A DNA stretch of 64,000 nt from Pseudomonas sp. WJP1 (GCF_028471945.1 NZ_CP110128.1:5072501-5136500), one strand, 5' to 3'; numbered from the stretch's first letter, positions 52,792 to 62,664 are shown. A program made the numbers and translations. Notes: generated by a model not told the origin, from the letters alone.

Positions 52792-54234
52792 TCACACTCG
52801 ACTGCGCAGCCAGTGCAAGAACCCTTTCTTCGGCACAATGACGGGCACATCGGCGATCAGCGACTTTGCCTTGTTCAGGCGGAAATCCAGCAAGGTCTTC
52901 ATCGCATCGTTGATGTCCTGACGGGCATCCAGGCAGGGCTTGAGGTACTGCTTTTCGATGCGATAAAGCGTGCACGGGGTTTTCGCGGTGAACTGGGCGG
53001 GTAGCGCGCTGTCGGTCAGGATGCCGGCCTCGCCGATCACCTCCCCCGGCCCCATGCGCCCGGATTCGATGGGCGTGCCATGACGGTTCAACGTGACCGA
53101 AACCACCCCGGACTCGATGATGAACAAGTGATCGCTGACCTCCCCCGCCTCCAGTATCGTCTCGTCGGTGCGGAAGGATTGCAGGGACATGTTCTGGCTG
53201 AAGGTTTCCTTCTCTTCGTGGCGCAGGGTGGAGAACAGCGGCGAGCTGTCGAGCAGCGCCCGTGGCCGGGTGAGGTCGCTCGACGGGTTGGCTTCGACGC
53301 TCGACAGCAAATGGATCCCTGATGCGCGCAAATGCCGGTAGGCCAGATCGAACAGTTGATTGCGTACCGAGCGCTTTTCGCTCATCGAGGCGACAAACCC
53401 GCTGATTTCGTATTCGTTGCCGGCTGCGCTGGAGCTTTTGAGCGCGACTTTGCCGCCGGGTGACGTCAACAAGGTCCGGCAGCCCTGCATTGCCCGCTCA
53501 AGGGCATCGATCACGATCTGCGGACGGACATGGGGGCTGACCTGCAAGCTGATCGAAAGGCCGAACATATCGCTGGGCCGGCTGAAGTTGGTGATCTTGG
53601 CCTTGGCCGCCAGCGAGTTGGGGATCACGATCATGCTGCCCTGGGAGGTCTGCAAGCGCGTGGCCCGCCAATCGATGTCGATGACCCGGCCTTCGGTGCC
53701 GTCGATGGCGATCCAGTCATCCAGTTGATAGGGCTTGGTGGTGTTCAGCACGATCCCGGAAAACACGTCGCTGAGGGTGCTTTGCAAGGCCAGGCCGACG
53801 ATGATCGCCAAGGCGCCGGACGTAGCCAGTACGCCTTTGACCGGCAGATTGAGCACGTAGGCCAGGGCGGCGATGACCGCGACCAGGAAAATCACGGCGC
53901 CGAGCAAGTCCTGCAACAGTCGCCCGGTGTGCCCTACCCGCTGCATCATGCCCGCACCGATCAGCACGGTCAGGGTGCGTGCAGCGAACAGCCACCAGCC
54001 GATCTGCAACCCGGTGGCCGCCAGATGCAACGGCACGTTGTCGACCCAGGGCGCAGGCTCCAGCGGGTTCATGCCTTCGTTGAACAGCACCAGGCTGAAC
54101 AGCGAGAAAATCACCACCCGCACCAGCAGTTTCACGTTGTGGCCACGGGTACCGATCAGGCGCCACAACACCAGATCGGTGAGGATCAGGACCAAGGCGC
54201 AAACCAGCGGGTGTTCGGTCAGTAACGACAGCAT
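52792..54234 (-). CDS. MscS-type channel with C-terminal cyclic-nucleotide-binding domain
   Basis: A 480-residue membrane protein. Four or five helices fill the first 160 residues, and the pore helix and beta-domain of MscS follow (LATSGALAIIVGLALQSTLSDVFSGIVLN in parts, YQLDDWIAIDGTEGRVIDIDWRATRLQT). Residues about 335-465 are a cNMP-binding fold (ETILEAGEVSDHLFIIESGVVSV, MGPGEVIGEAGILTDSALPAQFTAKT). Such fusions are called bCNG channels; some respond to cyclic nucleotides and not to tension. The start ATG at 54234 has GGAG upstream. It stands alone with an inverted repeat before it. Confidence 0.88.
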   Translation of the reverse strand: MLSLLTEHPLVCALVLILTDLVLWRLIGTRGHNVKLLVRVVIFSLFSLVLFNEGMNPLEPAPWVDNVPLHLAATGLQIGWWLFAARTLTVLIGAGMMQRVGHTGRLLQDLLGAVIFLVAVIAALAYVLNLPVKGVLATSGALAIIVGLALQSTLSDVFSGIVLNTTKPYQLDDWIAIDGTEGRVIDIDWRATRLQTSQGSMIVIPNSLAAKAKITNFSRPSDMFGLSISLQVSPHVRPQIVIDALERAMQGCRTLLTSPGGKVALKSSSAAGNEYEISGFVASMSEKRSVRNQLFDLAYRHLRASGIHLLSSVEANPSSDLTRPRALLDSSPLFSTLRHEEKETFSQNMSLQSFRTDETILEAGEVSDHLFIIESGVVSVTLNRHGTPIESGRMGPGEVIGEAGILTDSALPAQFTAKTPCTLYRIEKQYLKPCLDARQDINDAMKTLLDFRLNKAKSLIADVPVIVPKKGFLHWLRSRV

Positions 54235-54254
54235 CAAGCAACTCCGGCGCGGGA

Positions 54255-54280
54255 CAATGTGCGAAAGATCTCACACATTG
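54255..54280 (-). promoter_or_regulatory. Inverted repeat upstream of the MscS-cNMP gene
   Basis: CAATGTG (54255-54261) and CACATTG (54274-54280) are exact inverses with a 12-base spacer, about 21 bp before the start. The TGTG/CACA arms recall Vfr/CRP sites, but the spacing is two bases too long for the 16-base consensus. Confidence 0.4.
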
Positions 54281-54292
54281 GCCAGAGTGTAG

Positions 54293-54390
54293 TAGGAGCG
54301 AGCATGCTCGCGAATAACCAGAGAGCGACGCGTTGATCCAGACAGAACGCGTTATCGTTGACGAAAATCGCGAGCAGGCTCGCTCCTACA
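54293..54390. repeat. REP doublet, TAGGAGCGAGCATGCTCGCGA class
   Basis: TAGGAGCGAGCATGCTCGCG at the left and TCGCGAGCAGGCTCGCTCC at the right are inverses, with a spacer that contains its own AACGCG/CGCGTT inverse pair. It lies between the upstream side of the channel gene and the 3' end of the ycaC-like gene. Confidence 0.85.
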
Positions 54391-54409
54391 GAGGGCGATG
54401 CGTGCCGGG

Positions 54410-55030
54410 TTACTTGGTCAGGGTGCTGTAGCTGGTCATCAGGTTGCGATAATCCGGGATGTGGTTGGAGAACAGCGTGCCCAGGCCTTCGACGTCGTTG
54501 CGCCAGTCGCGGTGCAGCTCACAGGCCAGGCCGAACCAGGTCATCAGCTGCGCGCCGGCGGTGGACATGCGATTCCACGCCGATTCACGGGTCAGTTCGT
54601 TGAACGTACCGGAAGCATCGGTGACGACAAAGACATCGAAGCCTTCGGCCAGCGCCGAGAGTGCCGGAAACGCTACACAGACTTCAGTGACCACACCGGC
54701 GATGATCAATTGCTTCTTGCCGGTTGCCTTGATCGCCTTGACGAAGTCTTCGTTGTCCCAGGCATTGATCTGACCGGGACGCGCAATGTACGGGGCATCC
54801 GGGAACTGTGCCTTGAGCTCGGGCACCAGTGGGCCGTTGGGGCCGGTTTCGAAACTGGTGGTGAGGATGGTCGGCAGCTTGAAGTACGTGGCCAGATCGG
54901 CCAGGGCCAGTACGTTGTTCTTGAAACGATCCGGGTCGATGTCGCGCACCAGCGACAGCAGGCCTGTCTGATGATCCACCAACAGAACGGCGGCGTTGTC
55001 CTTGTCGAGACGCTTGTAGGAAGTTGTCAT
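54410..55030 (-). CDS. YcaC-like hydrolase, isochorismatase family
   Basis: A 206-residue cysteine-hydrolase-fold protein. Asp19 in LLVDHQTGLLS, the cis-peptide region FETGPNGPLVPELKAQFPDA and the catalytic Cys118 in AGVVTEVCVAF make the Asp-Lys-Cys triad together with a Lys. YcaC of E. coli is an octameric enzyme of unknown substrate. This gene is 54 bp downstream of a paralogue and both are in a run with the pirin gene on the minus strand. Confidence 0.88.
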   Translation of the reverse strand: MTTSYKRLDKDNAAVLLVDHQTGLLSLVRDIDPDRFKNNVLALADLATYFKLPTILTTSFETGPNGPLVPELKAQFPDAPYIARPGQINAWDNEDFVKAIKATGKKQLIIAGVVTEVCVAFPALSALAEGFDVFVVTDASGTFNELTRESAWNRMSTAGAQLMTWFGLACELHRDWRNDVEGLGTLFSNHIPDYRNLMTSYSTLTK

Positions 55031-55084
55031 GGCAGTAGTCCTCGCGTGTTATCGATGCCGAAAAAGTCGGCGTGGTTTTCCCGG

Positions 55085-55768
55085 TTAGCGCTGCGAATCC
55101 AGCACTTCATGTTCGTTCGCCACTTGTTGAGCCTTGAGGTAGCTCTCGATCAACAATTGATAATGCGGCATGGCCTGGGCATAGACAGCGGCCCACTGCT
55201 CGGCGTCCGGACGGTTCCACGAGCCTTGCAGCTCTGAGAGCGTAGCCATGATGTCGATCGGCACCACCCCGGCCTGGGCCAGGCGGGCAACTGTCAGATC
55301 AGTGGCCAACTTGGAGTGGTTGCCCGAGGCATCGACCACGGCGAACACCTTGTAGCCTTCATGCACCGCCGCAATGGACGGAAACGCCAGGCACACGCTG
55401 GTCAGGGTGCCGGCGATCACCAGCGTTTTCTTGCCGGTGGCTTTTACCGCCGCGTGAAACTCCGGGTTATCCCAGGCGTTGATTTCGCCCTTGCGGGCCA
55501 CGTATTGGGCATGCGGTGCCGCCTCGTGGATTTCCGGAATCAGCGGCCCGTTCGGCCCTTGCGGCACCGAAGCGGTGGTGATCACCGGCATCTTCAGCAA
55601 GGTTGCCGCCTTGGCCAGGGCGATGGCGTTGGCGCGCAGTTGCGGTACATCCATGTCCTTGACGATCTGGAACAGTCCGCTCTGGTGATCGATCAACAGC
55701 ATGGCGCTGTCATTGGGGTCGATCGTCGGTTTCTGGCCATTGAAGTTGGCCGCATTGACGGTGTTCAT
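55085..55768 (-). CDS. Second YcaC-like isochorismatase-family hydrolase
   Basis: A 227-residue paralogue of the next gene downstream. Asp27 ([11 protein letters not shown]), [14 protein letters not shown] and Cys126 ([11 protein letters not shown]) keep the catalytic set. It has longer termini than its neighbour, and the middle differs enough to be an old duplication. The pair is probably transcribed from the pirin promoter. The substrate is unknown. Confidence 0.87.
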   Translation of the reverse strand: MNTVNAANFNGQKPTIDPNDSAMLLIDHQSGLFQIVKDMDVPQLRANAIALAKAATLLKMPVITTASVPQGPNGPLIPEIHEAAPHAQYVARKGEINAWDNPEFHAAVKATGKKTLVIAGTLTSVCLAFPSIAAVHEGYKVFAVVDASGNHSKLATDLTVARLAQAGVVPIDIMATLSELQGSWNRPDAEQWAAVYAQAMPHYQLLIESYLKAQQVANEHEVLDSQR

Positions 55769-55860
55769 CAGTGTTTCCTCTTTTGACAGGCAACAGCCAT
55801 CCCTGGCCTGGGAACCGGCCTACTCATCCTGTGTAGAGCGGGTTGTTGGAGCGAAGCGGA

Positions 55861-56727
55861 TTAACCGTGCATCTGGCCGAAGCGACCGGACTGGAAGTCG
55901 GCGAACGCCTGGTGGATTTCCTGCTCGGTGTTCATCACGAACGGTCCGTGGCCGACGATCGGTTCGTCGATCGGTTCGCCGCTGAGCAGCAGCACCACCG
56001 CGTCCTCGCTGGCCTGGAGGGTCATCTGATCGCCCTCGCGGTCGAACAAGGCCAACTGCCCTTGACGCACCGACTCCAGGCCGTTGACCTCAATCGTGCC
56101 GCGCAAAACCACCAGTGCGGTGTTGCGTCCTTCATGCAGATCCAGTGTGAGCAACTTGCCGGCATTCAGGCGCAGGTCCCAGACGTCGATTGGGGTAAAG
56201 GTGCGCGACGGCCCTTTGTGGCCTTCAAATTCACCGGCGATCAAGCGCAAGCTGCCGGCGTTGTTCTTCAAGGCAATGCTCGGGATGTCACCATCAAGGA
56301 TGGTCTGGTAACCGGCGTCGGCCATTTTGTCCTTGGCCGGCAGGTTGACCCACAACTGCACCATTTCCAGGGTGCCGCCGCTCTTGGCGAAACCTTCGGA
56401 GTGAAACTCTTCATGGAGAATCCCCGAGGCGGCGGTCATCCATTGCACGTCGCCGGGGCCGATCTTGCCGCCACTGCCGGTGGAGTCGCGGTGTTCCAGT
56501 TCGCCCTTGTAAACGATAGTCACGGTTTCGAACCCGCGGTGCGGATGCTGACCAACGCCACGTCGCGCGGTGGTCGGGGTGAACTCAGCGGGGCCGGCAT
56601 GATCCAGCAGCAGGAACGGGCTGATGTGCTTGCCCAGGTTGTCGTAGGAAAACAGCGTGCGAACCGGAAAACCGTCGCCGACCCAATGGGCCCGCGGGCT
56701 GGTGTAGATACCGATGATGTTTTTCAT
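55861..56727 (-). CDS. Pirin-family protein (bicupin, quercetinase-like)
   Basis: A 288-residue bicupin. GVGQHPHRGFETVTIVYKG supplies two metal His, and SGILHEEFHSEG the third His and Glu; PGDVQWMTAASG lies between. Some bacterial pirins oxidise quercetin; others bind partner enzymes. The start at 56727 has CAGGAGACACC upstream; the longer in-frame start at 56757 does not. It is the first gene of a run with two isochorismatase-fold genes and diverges from a LysR gene with 104 bp between. Confidence 0.9.
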   Translation of the reverse strand: MKNIIGIYTSPRAHWVGDGFPVRTLFSYDNLGKHISPFLLLDHAGPAEFTPTTARRGVGQHPHRGFETVTIVYKGELEHRDSTGSGGKIGPGDVQWMTAASGILHEEFHSEGFAKSGGTLEMVQLWVNLPAKDKMADAGYQTILDGDIPSIALKNNAGSLRLIAGEFEGHKGPSRTFTPIDVWDLRLNAGKLLTLDLHEGRNTALVVLRGTIEVNGLESVRQGQLALFDREGDQMTLQASEDAVVLLLSGEPIDEPIVGHGPFVMNTEQEIHQAFADFQSGRFGQMHG

Positions 56728-56831
56728 GGTGTCTCCTGATGAGGTGGGTGAAGCCATGGACAGAGCTTAAAACCGTGACCTTTGCTGCGCTAGACTGCAA
56801 AAATCAGCTTTAGCGTTCTATCTGGAGAACG

Positions 56832-57740
56832 ATGGTGGAAGACCTCAACACCCTCTACTACTTCACCCAAGTGGTGGAACATCAGGGTTTCGCCGCGGCC
56901 GGGCGGGCCCTGGACATGCCCAAGTCCAAGCTCAGCCGACGCATTGCCGAACTCGAGGAACGCCTCGGCGTACGGTTGCTGCATCGCAGCAGCCGGCATT
57001 GTTCGCTGACTGAAATCGGCCAGGCTTACTACCAGCGTTGCCTGGCGATGCGGGTGGAGGCGGAAAGCGCCGCCGAACTGATCGAACGTAACCGCTCCGA
57101 ACCCCAGGGCGTGGTGCGCATCAGTTGTCCGACGGCGTTGCTCAACTCCTGGGTCGGGCCGATGCTGACCCGCTACCTGCTCAAATATCCACTGGTGGAG
57201 TTGTTCATCGAGAGCACCAACCGCCGGGTCGACTTGATCCACGAGGGTTTCGACATCGCGCTGCGGGTGCGATTTCCGCCGCTGGAAAACACCGACATGG
57301 TGATGAAGGTGCTGGGTAACAGCACCCAGAGCGTGGTGGGCAGCCCGGCCTTTTTACCGCGCCTGTCGACACCCGCCTCCCCGGCTGACCTAAGCGGTTT
57401 GCCGAGCCTGCACTGGGGGACGGTGCAACGCGAGTACCAGTGGGAGTTGTTCGGCTCCGATGGCAGCAGCGCGATGATCAGGCATGCGCCGCGAATGGTC
57501 ACCGACGACCTGTTGGCCTTGCGTCACGCGGCGGTAGCCGGCATCGGGATTGTCCACCTGCCCAGCGTGGTGGTGCGCGATGAGATCGCCGCCGGCCAAT
57601 TGGTCGAACTGGTGCCGGGCTGGGCGCCCAAAAGTGGCGTTATCCATGCGATCTTCCCGTCACGCCGTGGCCTGCTGCCGTCGGTGCGGACCTTGATCGA
57701 CTTTCTTGGCGAGGAGTTCAGCCGCAGTGATATTGCCTGA
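56832..57740 (+). CDS. LysR-family regulator, divergent from pirin
   Basis: A 302-residue LysR protein. The N-terminal HTH reads LYYFTQVVEHQGFAAAGRAL and SKLSRRIAELEERLGVRLLHRSSR, and the effector domain runs from GVVRISCPTALLNSWVGPML to the end. It belongs to the CrgA/DsdC-like branch that often controls a divergent pirin or quinone-stress gene. A GAG site precedes the ATG. It probably controls the pirin-hydrolase operon. Confidence 0.9.
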   Translation: MVEDLNTLYYFTQVVEHQGFAAAGRALDMPKSKLSRRIAELEERLGVRLLHRSSRHCSLTEIGQAYYQRCLAMRVEAESAAELIERNRSEPQGVVRISCPTALLNSWVGPMLTRYLLKYPLVELFIESTNRRVDLIHEGFDIALRVRFPPLENTDMVMKVLGNSTQSVVGSPAFLPRLSTPASPADLSGLPSLHWGTVQREYQWELFGSDGSSAMIRHAPRMVTDDLLALRHAAVAGIGIVHLPSVVVRDEIAAGQLVELVPGWAPKSGVIHAIFPSRRGLLPSVRTLIDFLGEEFSRSDIA

Positions 57741-57855
57741 GGGCAGCTGCAAGCTTTCAGCGGCAAGCTGGTTTGAGGGGTAGCGCAGATTTTACTTTGG
57801 GCATAACATGCTGAAAAATTACAATCATAATATTTTCTCAGCTGAGGATCTGTAC

Positions 57856-58395
57856 ATGCAAAGCCCAAGCCGCGAAGCCACCCTCGCCCAATGGATCGCC
57901 CAGGAACAGGCCATGCGCGCCCGCCTTGCCGGGCCTGGCAGTTTGTCCCTGGCCGAAGTCAGCGCCCTGTCGCCCGCCGAGTTTTTCGAGGGCATCGGCA
58001 ACGGTGAACTGCCCTCGCCGCCCATTGGGGCCCTGATGGATTTCATCCCTATTGAATGGTCCGCCGGGCTGTTCATTTTTCAGGGCACACCGGATGCGCG
58101 GCATTACAACCCGCTGGGCACCGTGCATGGCGGTTATGCGGCGACCTTGCTGGATTCGTGCATGGGCTGCGCGGTCCATACGCAACTGAAAAAAGGCCAG
58201 GGTTATACGACGCTGGATCTGCGTATCAGTTATGTCCGGGCCCTGAACAACGCCAGCGGACCGGTGCGGGCCGAGGGCAAGATCGTGCATCTGGGGCGTT
58301 CGACGGCGTTGGCCGAGGGGCGGATTTATGATGTGGATGGGCGGCTGTATGCGACGGGGACGACGACTTGCATGATTCTTGAGGCGCTGGGGTAA
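57856..58395 (+). CDS. PaaI-like hotdog thioesterase
   Basis: A 179-residue thioesterase with an N-terminal extension of about 70 residues before the hotdog core. LGTVHGGYAATLLDSCMGCAVH carries the conserved Gly-Gly and Asp of the PaaI branch, and LDLRISYVRALNNASGPVRAEG follows. The start at 57856 has TGAGGA eight bases upstream; the 16 in-frame residues from 57808 are Asn-rich and lack a site. It is on the same strand as the LysR gene but 115 bp away, so it is probably separate. The substrate is unknown. Confidence 0.82.
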   Translation: MQSPSREATLAQWIAQEQAMRARLAGPGSLSLAEVSALSPAEFFEGIGNGELPSPPIGALMDFIPIEWSAGLFIFQGTPDARHYNPLGTVHGGYAATLLDSCMGCAVHTQLKKGQGYTTLDLRISYVRALNNASGPVRAEGKIVHLGRSTALAEGRIYDVDGRLYATGTTTCMILEALG

Positions 58396-58415
58396 GTCTG
58401 TAAACCGAGTCGCAT

Positions 58416-58483
58416 TCTTCGCGAGCAGGCTCGCTCCCACAGGGGACAGCGATCCAATGTGGGAGCGAGCCTGCTCGCGAAGG
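58416..58483. repeat. REP doublet, TTCGCGAGCAGGCTCGCTCCC class
   Basis: TTCGCGAGCAGGCTCGCTCC and its inverse GGAGCGAGCCTGCTCGCGAA are separated by only 17 bases, the tightest doublet in the window. Confidence 0.88.
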
Positions 58484-58627
58484 CGTCTGCCCAGACACCT
58501 TCAATCCCCAGACTGCCCATCGATTTTTGATCTGCGGTAAACATTGCTTTGCCCATCCAGCGGTTTTTCTCACGGATACGGGCGTGGATACTCGCGGCCA
58601 TTCCCACTGCAACCTCTGGAGTCATTC

Positions 58628-59431
58628 ATGTCTATCCCCGCTTTCGGCCTGGGTACGTTTCGCTTGCAAGGCCAGGTGGTCATCGATTCGGTGAGCACCG
58701 CCCTGGAACTGGGTTACCGGGTCATCGACACCGCGCAGATCTACGAAAACGAAGCCGACGTCGGCCAGGCCATCGCCGCCAGCGGGGTTGCCCGCGAAGA
58801 CCTGTTCATCACCAGCAAGATCTGGGTCGCCAACTTCGCCAAGGATCGCCTGATCGACAGCCTCAAGGAGAGCCTGCAAAAACTGCAGACCGACTACCTG
58901 GACCTGACCCTGATTCACTGGCCGTCGCCGGAAGACCAGGTGCCGGTCGAAGAATTCATGGGGGCCTTGCTCGAAGCCAAACAGCTGGGCCTGACCCGGC
59001 AGATCGGTGTCTCCAACTTCACTATCGACCTGATGAAACAGGCGATTGCCGCTGTCGGCGCCGAGAACATCGCCACCAACCAGATCGAACTGCACCCTTA
59101 CCTGCAAAACCGCCAGGTCGTCGAGTTCGCGCAAAGCCAGGGCATCCACATCACCTCGTACATGACCCTGGCCTACGGTGAAGTGCTCAAGCATCCGGTG
59201 ATTGCGCAGATCGCCGATCGCCTTCAAGCGACCCCGGCACAAATCACCCTGGCCTGGGCACTGCAATTGGGCTATGGCGTGATTCCTTCGTCGACCAAAC
59301 GCGCCAACCTCGCCGGCAACCTCCAGGCCAGCGCCATCACGTTGAGCGATGCCGACATGGCATCGATCGCCAGCCTGGATCGCGGCCATCGCCTGACCAG
59401 CCCCAAGGGCCTTGCGCCAGCCTGGGACTAA
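58628..59431 (+). CDS. dkgB: 2,5-diketo-D-gluconate reductase B (aldo/keto reductase DkgB)
   Basis: A 267-residue AKR barrel. The catalytic tetrad is Asp34 and Tyr39 ([11 protein letters not shown]), Lys64 (TSKIW) and His97 (LIHWPSP). [13 protein letters not shown] near the C-terminus binds NADPH. The length and sequence match DkgB, which reduces 2,5-diketogluconate and methylglyoxal-type aldehydes. The start at 58628 is set by the family N-terminus ([11 protein letters not shown]). It converges on the sensor gene with only 17 bp between the stops. Confidence 0.9.
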   Translation: MSIPAFGLGTFRLQGQVVIDSVSTALELGYRVIDTAQIYENEADVGQAIAASGVAREDLFITSKIWVANFAKDRLIDSLKESLQKLQTDYLDLTLIHWPSPEDQVPVEEFMGALLEAKQLGLTRQIGVSNFTIDLMKQAIAAVGAENIATNQIELHPYLQNRQVVEFAQSQGIHITSYMTLAYGEVLKHPVIAQIADRLQATPAQITLAWALQLGYGVIPSSTKRANLAGNLQASAITLSDADMASIASLDRGHRLTSPKGLAPAWD

Positions 59432-59448
59432 ACAGCCGGGTTCAAGCC

Positions 59449-62400
59449 TCAGCCCTGTTCAAGCGTTTTTTCCAGGCGCGTCATGGCCTGGTGCAACTGA
59501 TCGACGGCAGCGTCGATCAGTGAGGCATCGTCCTCGACACAGGCACGCTCCAGTTGTTCGCAACACACCACCAGTGCCTGTGCCCGGACCATTTGCGCCC
59601 CACCCCTGATGCGGTGCGCCAGGTCTTTCAAGCCATGGCGATTACCGCTGGCATGTTCTTGCAGCAGGCGTTCGCGATCCTCACGGTTGGTCACGGCCAG
59701 ATCCTGCAGCAGTTGCACGATCAGCTCACTGTCGGCCCCCGTGTAGCGTTGCAACCCGCTCAGATCGATTTCGGTGATGGGCGGCGCTTCGGGCACGCCT
59801 GCCGATTCGCCGGGAAATCTGCTGGCCAACCATGCGCTCAGGTCGACCAATCGAATGGGTTTGAACAGACAATCGTCCATGCCCGCTTCAATACAACGAA
59901 TTTTCTCCTCTGGCTGCGCGCTGGCGGTGAAGCCCAGGATCAAGGTCGACGGTCCCACCTGAAAACGCTCCGCATCGCGGATCGCACCCGCCAGTTCATA
60001 ACCGCTGACCACCGGCATGTTGCAGTCGGTGACGACCAGATCGCAGACGTGTTCGCGCCATTGCTCGAAACCTTGCTGGCCATCCTCGGCGAGCAGCACC
60101 TGGTGCCCGAGGTAAGTCAGTTGTCGCGAAAGCAGCAACCGGTTGGCCGAGTAATCGTCCACCACCAAAATCGTCAGCGGCCGAGTCCTTGCCGGCGCTT
60201 CACCCGGTGTTGTTTCAGAGGCGGGCAACGCCTGCAATGCCAGCAGTTCAAGGCTGATGTCCAGGCAGGTACCGCGCCCCAGGACGCTGGTAAGTTGCAA
60301 GCGCCCCCCCATCATTTCGCACAGCGTGCGGCTGATCACCAGCCCCAGGCCGGAGCCCTGCCGGCCCGAGGCCTGACGGTTGCCGGCCTGCACGAACGGG
60401 CTGAACAGGCGTTGCTGGTCAAAGGTGCTGATACCGCTGCCGCTGTCCTCGATACGCACACTGACCGCGAAACGATCCGGCGACACGGGCACAACCCGCA
60501 ACCTCAGGCTGACCTCGCCTTTGTGGGTGAACTTGATGGCATTGCTCAACAGATTGGACAGCACCTGCTTGAAACGCGTGGGGTCGATCAACACATCGCG
60601 GTCGCTGTGTTCGTCCAGGTCGATGCGCCAGTGCAGGTTCTTCTGCCGGGCCAGGCCTTCGAAGACCCGGCACACCGACACCACCAGCGCCTGCAGATTG
60701 GCCCGCTCCGGCGTCAGCGACAAATGCCCGGACTCGATACGGGCAATGTCCAGGATGTCGCCGATCAAGGCCAGCAACTGTTGCCCGGCATTAGACGCCA
60801 CCTCGATGGCCGCACGGTCGGTAACGCCCTTGTCGGCGGATTTCAGCGCCAGCTCAAGCATGCCGATCAGGGCATTCATCGGCGTGCGGATCTCATGGCT
60901 CATGGTCGCCAGGAACGTGGTCTTGGCCCGGTTGGCATCGTCGGCGGCGTCCTTGGCCTCCTGCAATCGGGCGAGCCATTGCTGGCGCTGGCGGATCTGC
61001 CGGCGCTGCCAGGCGATCCACGCCAGGGCAAGCAGAAGCGAGGCGCCAGCGGCGGCGAACGCCTGGAAAATCGTCTGTCGATGACGCAGCCAATAACTCT
61101 GCTCCACCATCAGGTCATTGCGCCAAGGCTGTATCAGGTCGTCGATTTCTTCGGGAGGGATACTGAGCAAAGCCTTGTCCAGGATCGAATGCAACTCCGT
61201 GTCGTCGCGACCGGTCGCCAGGGTACTGCGCGCGGGATCAATACCCACCGTGCTGGTGACATGGAGACGATCACGATACTGCCGGGAGATCAGGTAGCGG
61301 GCGCTGATCAACGAATTGATGCCACCTTGTGCCTTGCCTTGGGCGACTATTTCCATGGCATCGGCCGACAGTGGCGCATCCACGAAACCGATTGACGGGA
61401 AGTGTTGGCGAATGAACTCGCCAGCGATATTGCCCTCGGTCAGCGCCAGGGTTTTTCCGGCCAAATCATCCAGGGTCCTGGGGCTGTCCGGCGCCATGCG
61501 CGTCACCAGCACCGAGGGGCTGGTCAGAAACGGCCGAGTGAACAGCAAGTCTTCCTCGCGCCGGGAACTCAGGCCGATGCCGGCCAGCACATCGACCTGG
61601 CCGCTCTTGATTGCCTGCAGCATCTCGGCCACTGAGCGCATGCCCCGGATGTCGAATTGCAAGCCGGTGCGCAGGCTGATTTTCGCCAACACATCGACAC
61701 CGATGCCGCGAAACCTGCCTTCACTGTCCATGAAGGTGATCGGCGGGATGTTCTCGTTGATCGCCACACTCACGCGCGGGTGCCGGTCGAGCCAACGTTG
61801 CTCGGCCACGCTCAATTGCAGTGACTGCGTGCCCGGCATGGACACCCCGCTCGCCCCCCAGCGGCGCAGGATGTTCATCTGTTCATTGGCCGTTATCGCC
61901 GCCAGGGCCTTGTTGACGATGCGCAGCAGCGCTGGGTTGTCGCGGGCCATGGCAAAGGCGAAGCGCCCCGATTCCATGGGCGAGAAATCCGCCAACTGGA
62001 CGTTGTTCAGGTAGTTTTTGCTGATCAGGTAATGGGCGCTGATCGCATCGCCCAGGTAGACATCCGCCTGGCCGAAGGCGACTGCGCCGACCGCCGCCAG
62101 TGTCGAGGGAAAAAGCTGAACCTGGGCTTGGGGATAAAATTGCTGCACGTTTTGTTCAGGCAAGTAGTGGTAGAGCGTTGCCAGGCGCTTGCCGGCCAAG
62201 GTCGGGTCCAGTACCTGTGGCGAATCAATGCGGGTCACCAATACCGGCTGATCCACCGCATAGGCGTGGGACATTTGTAATTGGCGGTCCTGGGACTCGT
62301 AGCTGTTGGACGTTCCCAGCAAGTCTGCCGTCCCTTGCTTGACGGCTCGGACGGCGTCTTCGCGGGATGCATAGCGCCGCACTTCGATCTCCACCCGCAG

Positions 62401-62664
62401 CAGTTGCCGCAGCAGATCGGCATAGTCGGCTGTCACCCCTTCCAGCACGTGATCGGTGGTGATGTCGAAAGGCGGATAGTCCGGGGCCGAAACGGCAAGC
62501 ACCAATCGGGCTTTTTGCCGCAACCAGCGCCAATCGGCTGCTGACAACGACAGCACCTGGCCGTCCACGCTGGAACGGCCCAGTAACGTCAATGTTTGCG
62601 GCTGCGCAAAGACACTCGATGCCCCCAGGCAAAGCGCCAACAGCAGGTATCGAAGAGTGTTCAT
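59449..62664 (-). CDS. BvgS/EvgS-type hybrid sensor kinase with two periplasmic binding domains
   Basis: A 1071-residue unorthodox kinase. The signal peptide is residues 1-20. Two tandem SBP_bac_3 domains follow (about 40-265 and 285-510), a membrane helix at about 535-553, HisKA with His590 in MSHEIRTPMNAL, and ATPase boxes (NLLSNAIKFTHKG, GSGLGLVIS). A receiver with Asp880 (VTDCNMPVVSG) and an HPt domain with His1017 (LAHRIRGGA) end the protein. The phosphate should pass His-Asp-His to the NarL-type regulator encoded immediately upstream (TGA-ATG, no gap). RocS1 of P. aeruginosa has this layout. Confidence 0.92.
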   Translation of the reverse strand: MNTLRYLLLALCLGASSVFAQPQTLTLLGRSSVDGQVLSLSAADWRWLRQKARLVLAVSAPDYPPFDITTDHVLEGVTADYADLLRQLLRVEIEVRRYASREDAVRAVKQGTADLLGTSNSYESQDRQLQMSHAYAVDQPVLVTRIDSPQVLDPTLAGKRLATLYHYLPEQNVQQFYPQAQVQLFPSTLAAVGAVAFGQADVYLGDAISAHYLISKNYLNNVQLADFSPMESGRFAFAMARDNPALLRIVNKALAAITANEQMNILRRWGASGVSMPGTQSLQLSVAEQRWLDRHPRVSVAINENIPPITFMDSEGRFRGIGVDVLAKISLRTGLQFDIRGMRSVAEMLQAIKSGQVDVLAGIGLSSRREEDLLFTRPFLTSPSVLVTRMAPDSPRTLDDLAGKTLALTEGNIAGEFIRQHFPSIGFVDAPLSADAMEIVAQGKAQGGINSLISARYLISRQYRDRLHVTSTVGIDPARSTLATGRDDTELHSILDKALLSIPPEEIDDLIQPWRNDLMVEQSYWLRHRQTIFQAFAAAGASLLLALAWIAWQRRQIRQRQQWLARLQEAKDAADDANRAKTTFLATMSHEIRTPMNALIGMLELALKSADKGVTDRAAIEVASNAGQQLLALIGDILDIARIESGHLSLTPERANLQALVVSVCRVFEGLARQKNLHWRIDLDEHSDRDVLIDPTRFKQVLSNLLSNAIKFTHKGEVSLRLRVVPVSPDRFAVSVRIEDSGSGISTFDQQRLFSPFVQAGNRQASGRQGSGLGLVISRTLCEMMGGRLQLTSVLGRGTCLDISLELLALQALPASETTPGEAPARTRPLTILVVDDYSANRLLLSRQLTYLGHQVLLAEDGQQGFEQWREHVCDLVVTDCNMPVVSGYELAGAIRDAERFQVGPSTLILGFTASAQPEEKIRCIEAGMDDCLFKPIRLVDLSAWLASRFPGESAGVPEAPPITEIDLSGLQRYTGADSELIVQLLQDLAVTNREDRERLLQEHASGNRHGLKDLAHRIRGGAQMVRAQALVVCCEQLERACVEDDASLIDAAVDQLHQAMTRLEKTLEQG

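Noticed and set aside
54255..54280. Classical CRP/Vfr site
   Set aside because: The TGTG and CACA arms are present but the spacing is two bases too long for the 16-base consensus, so it is listed only as an inverted repeat.
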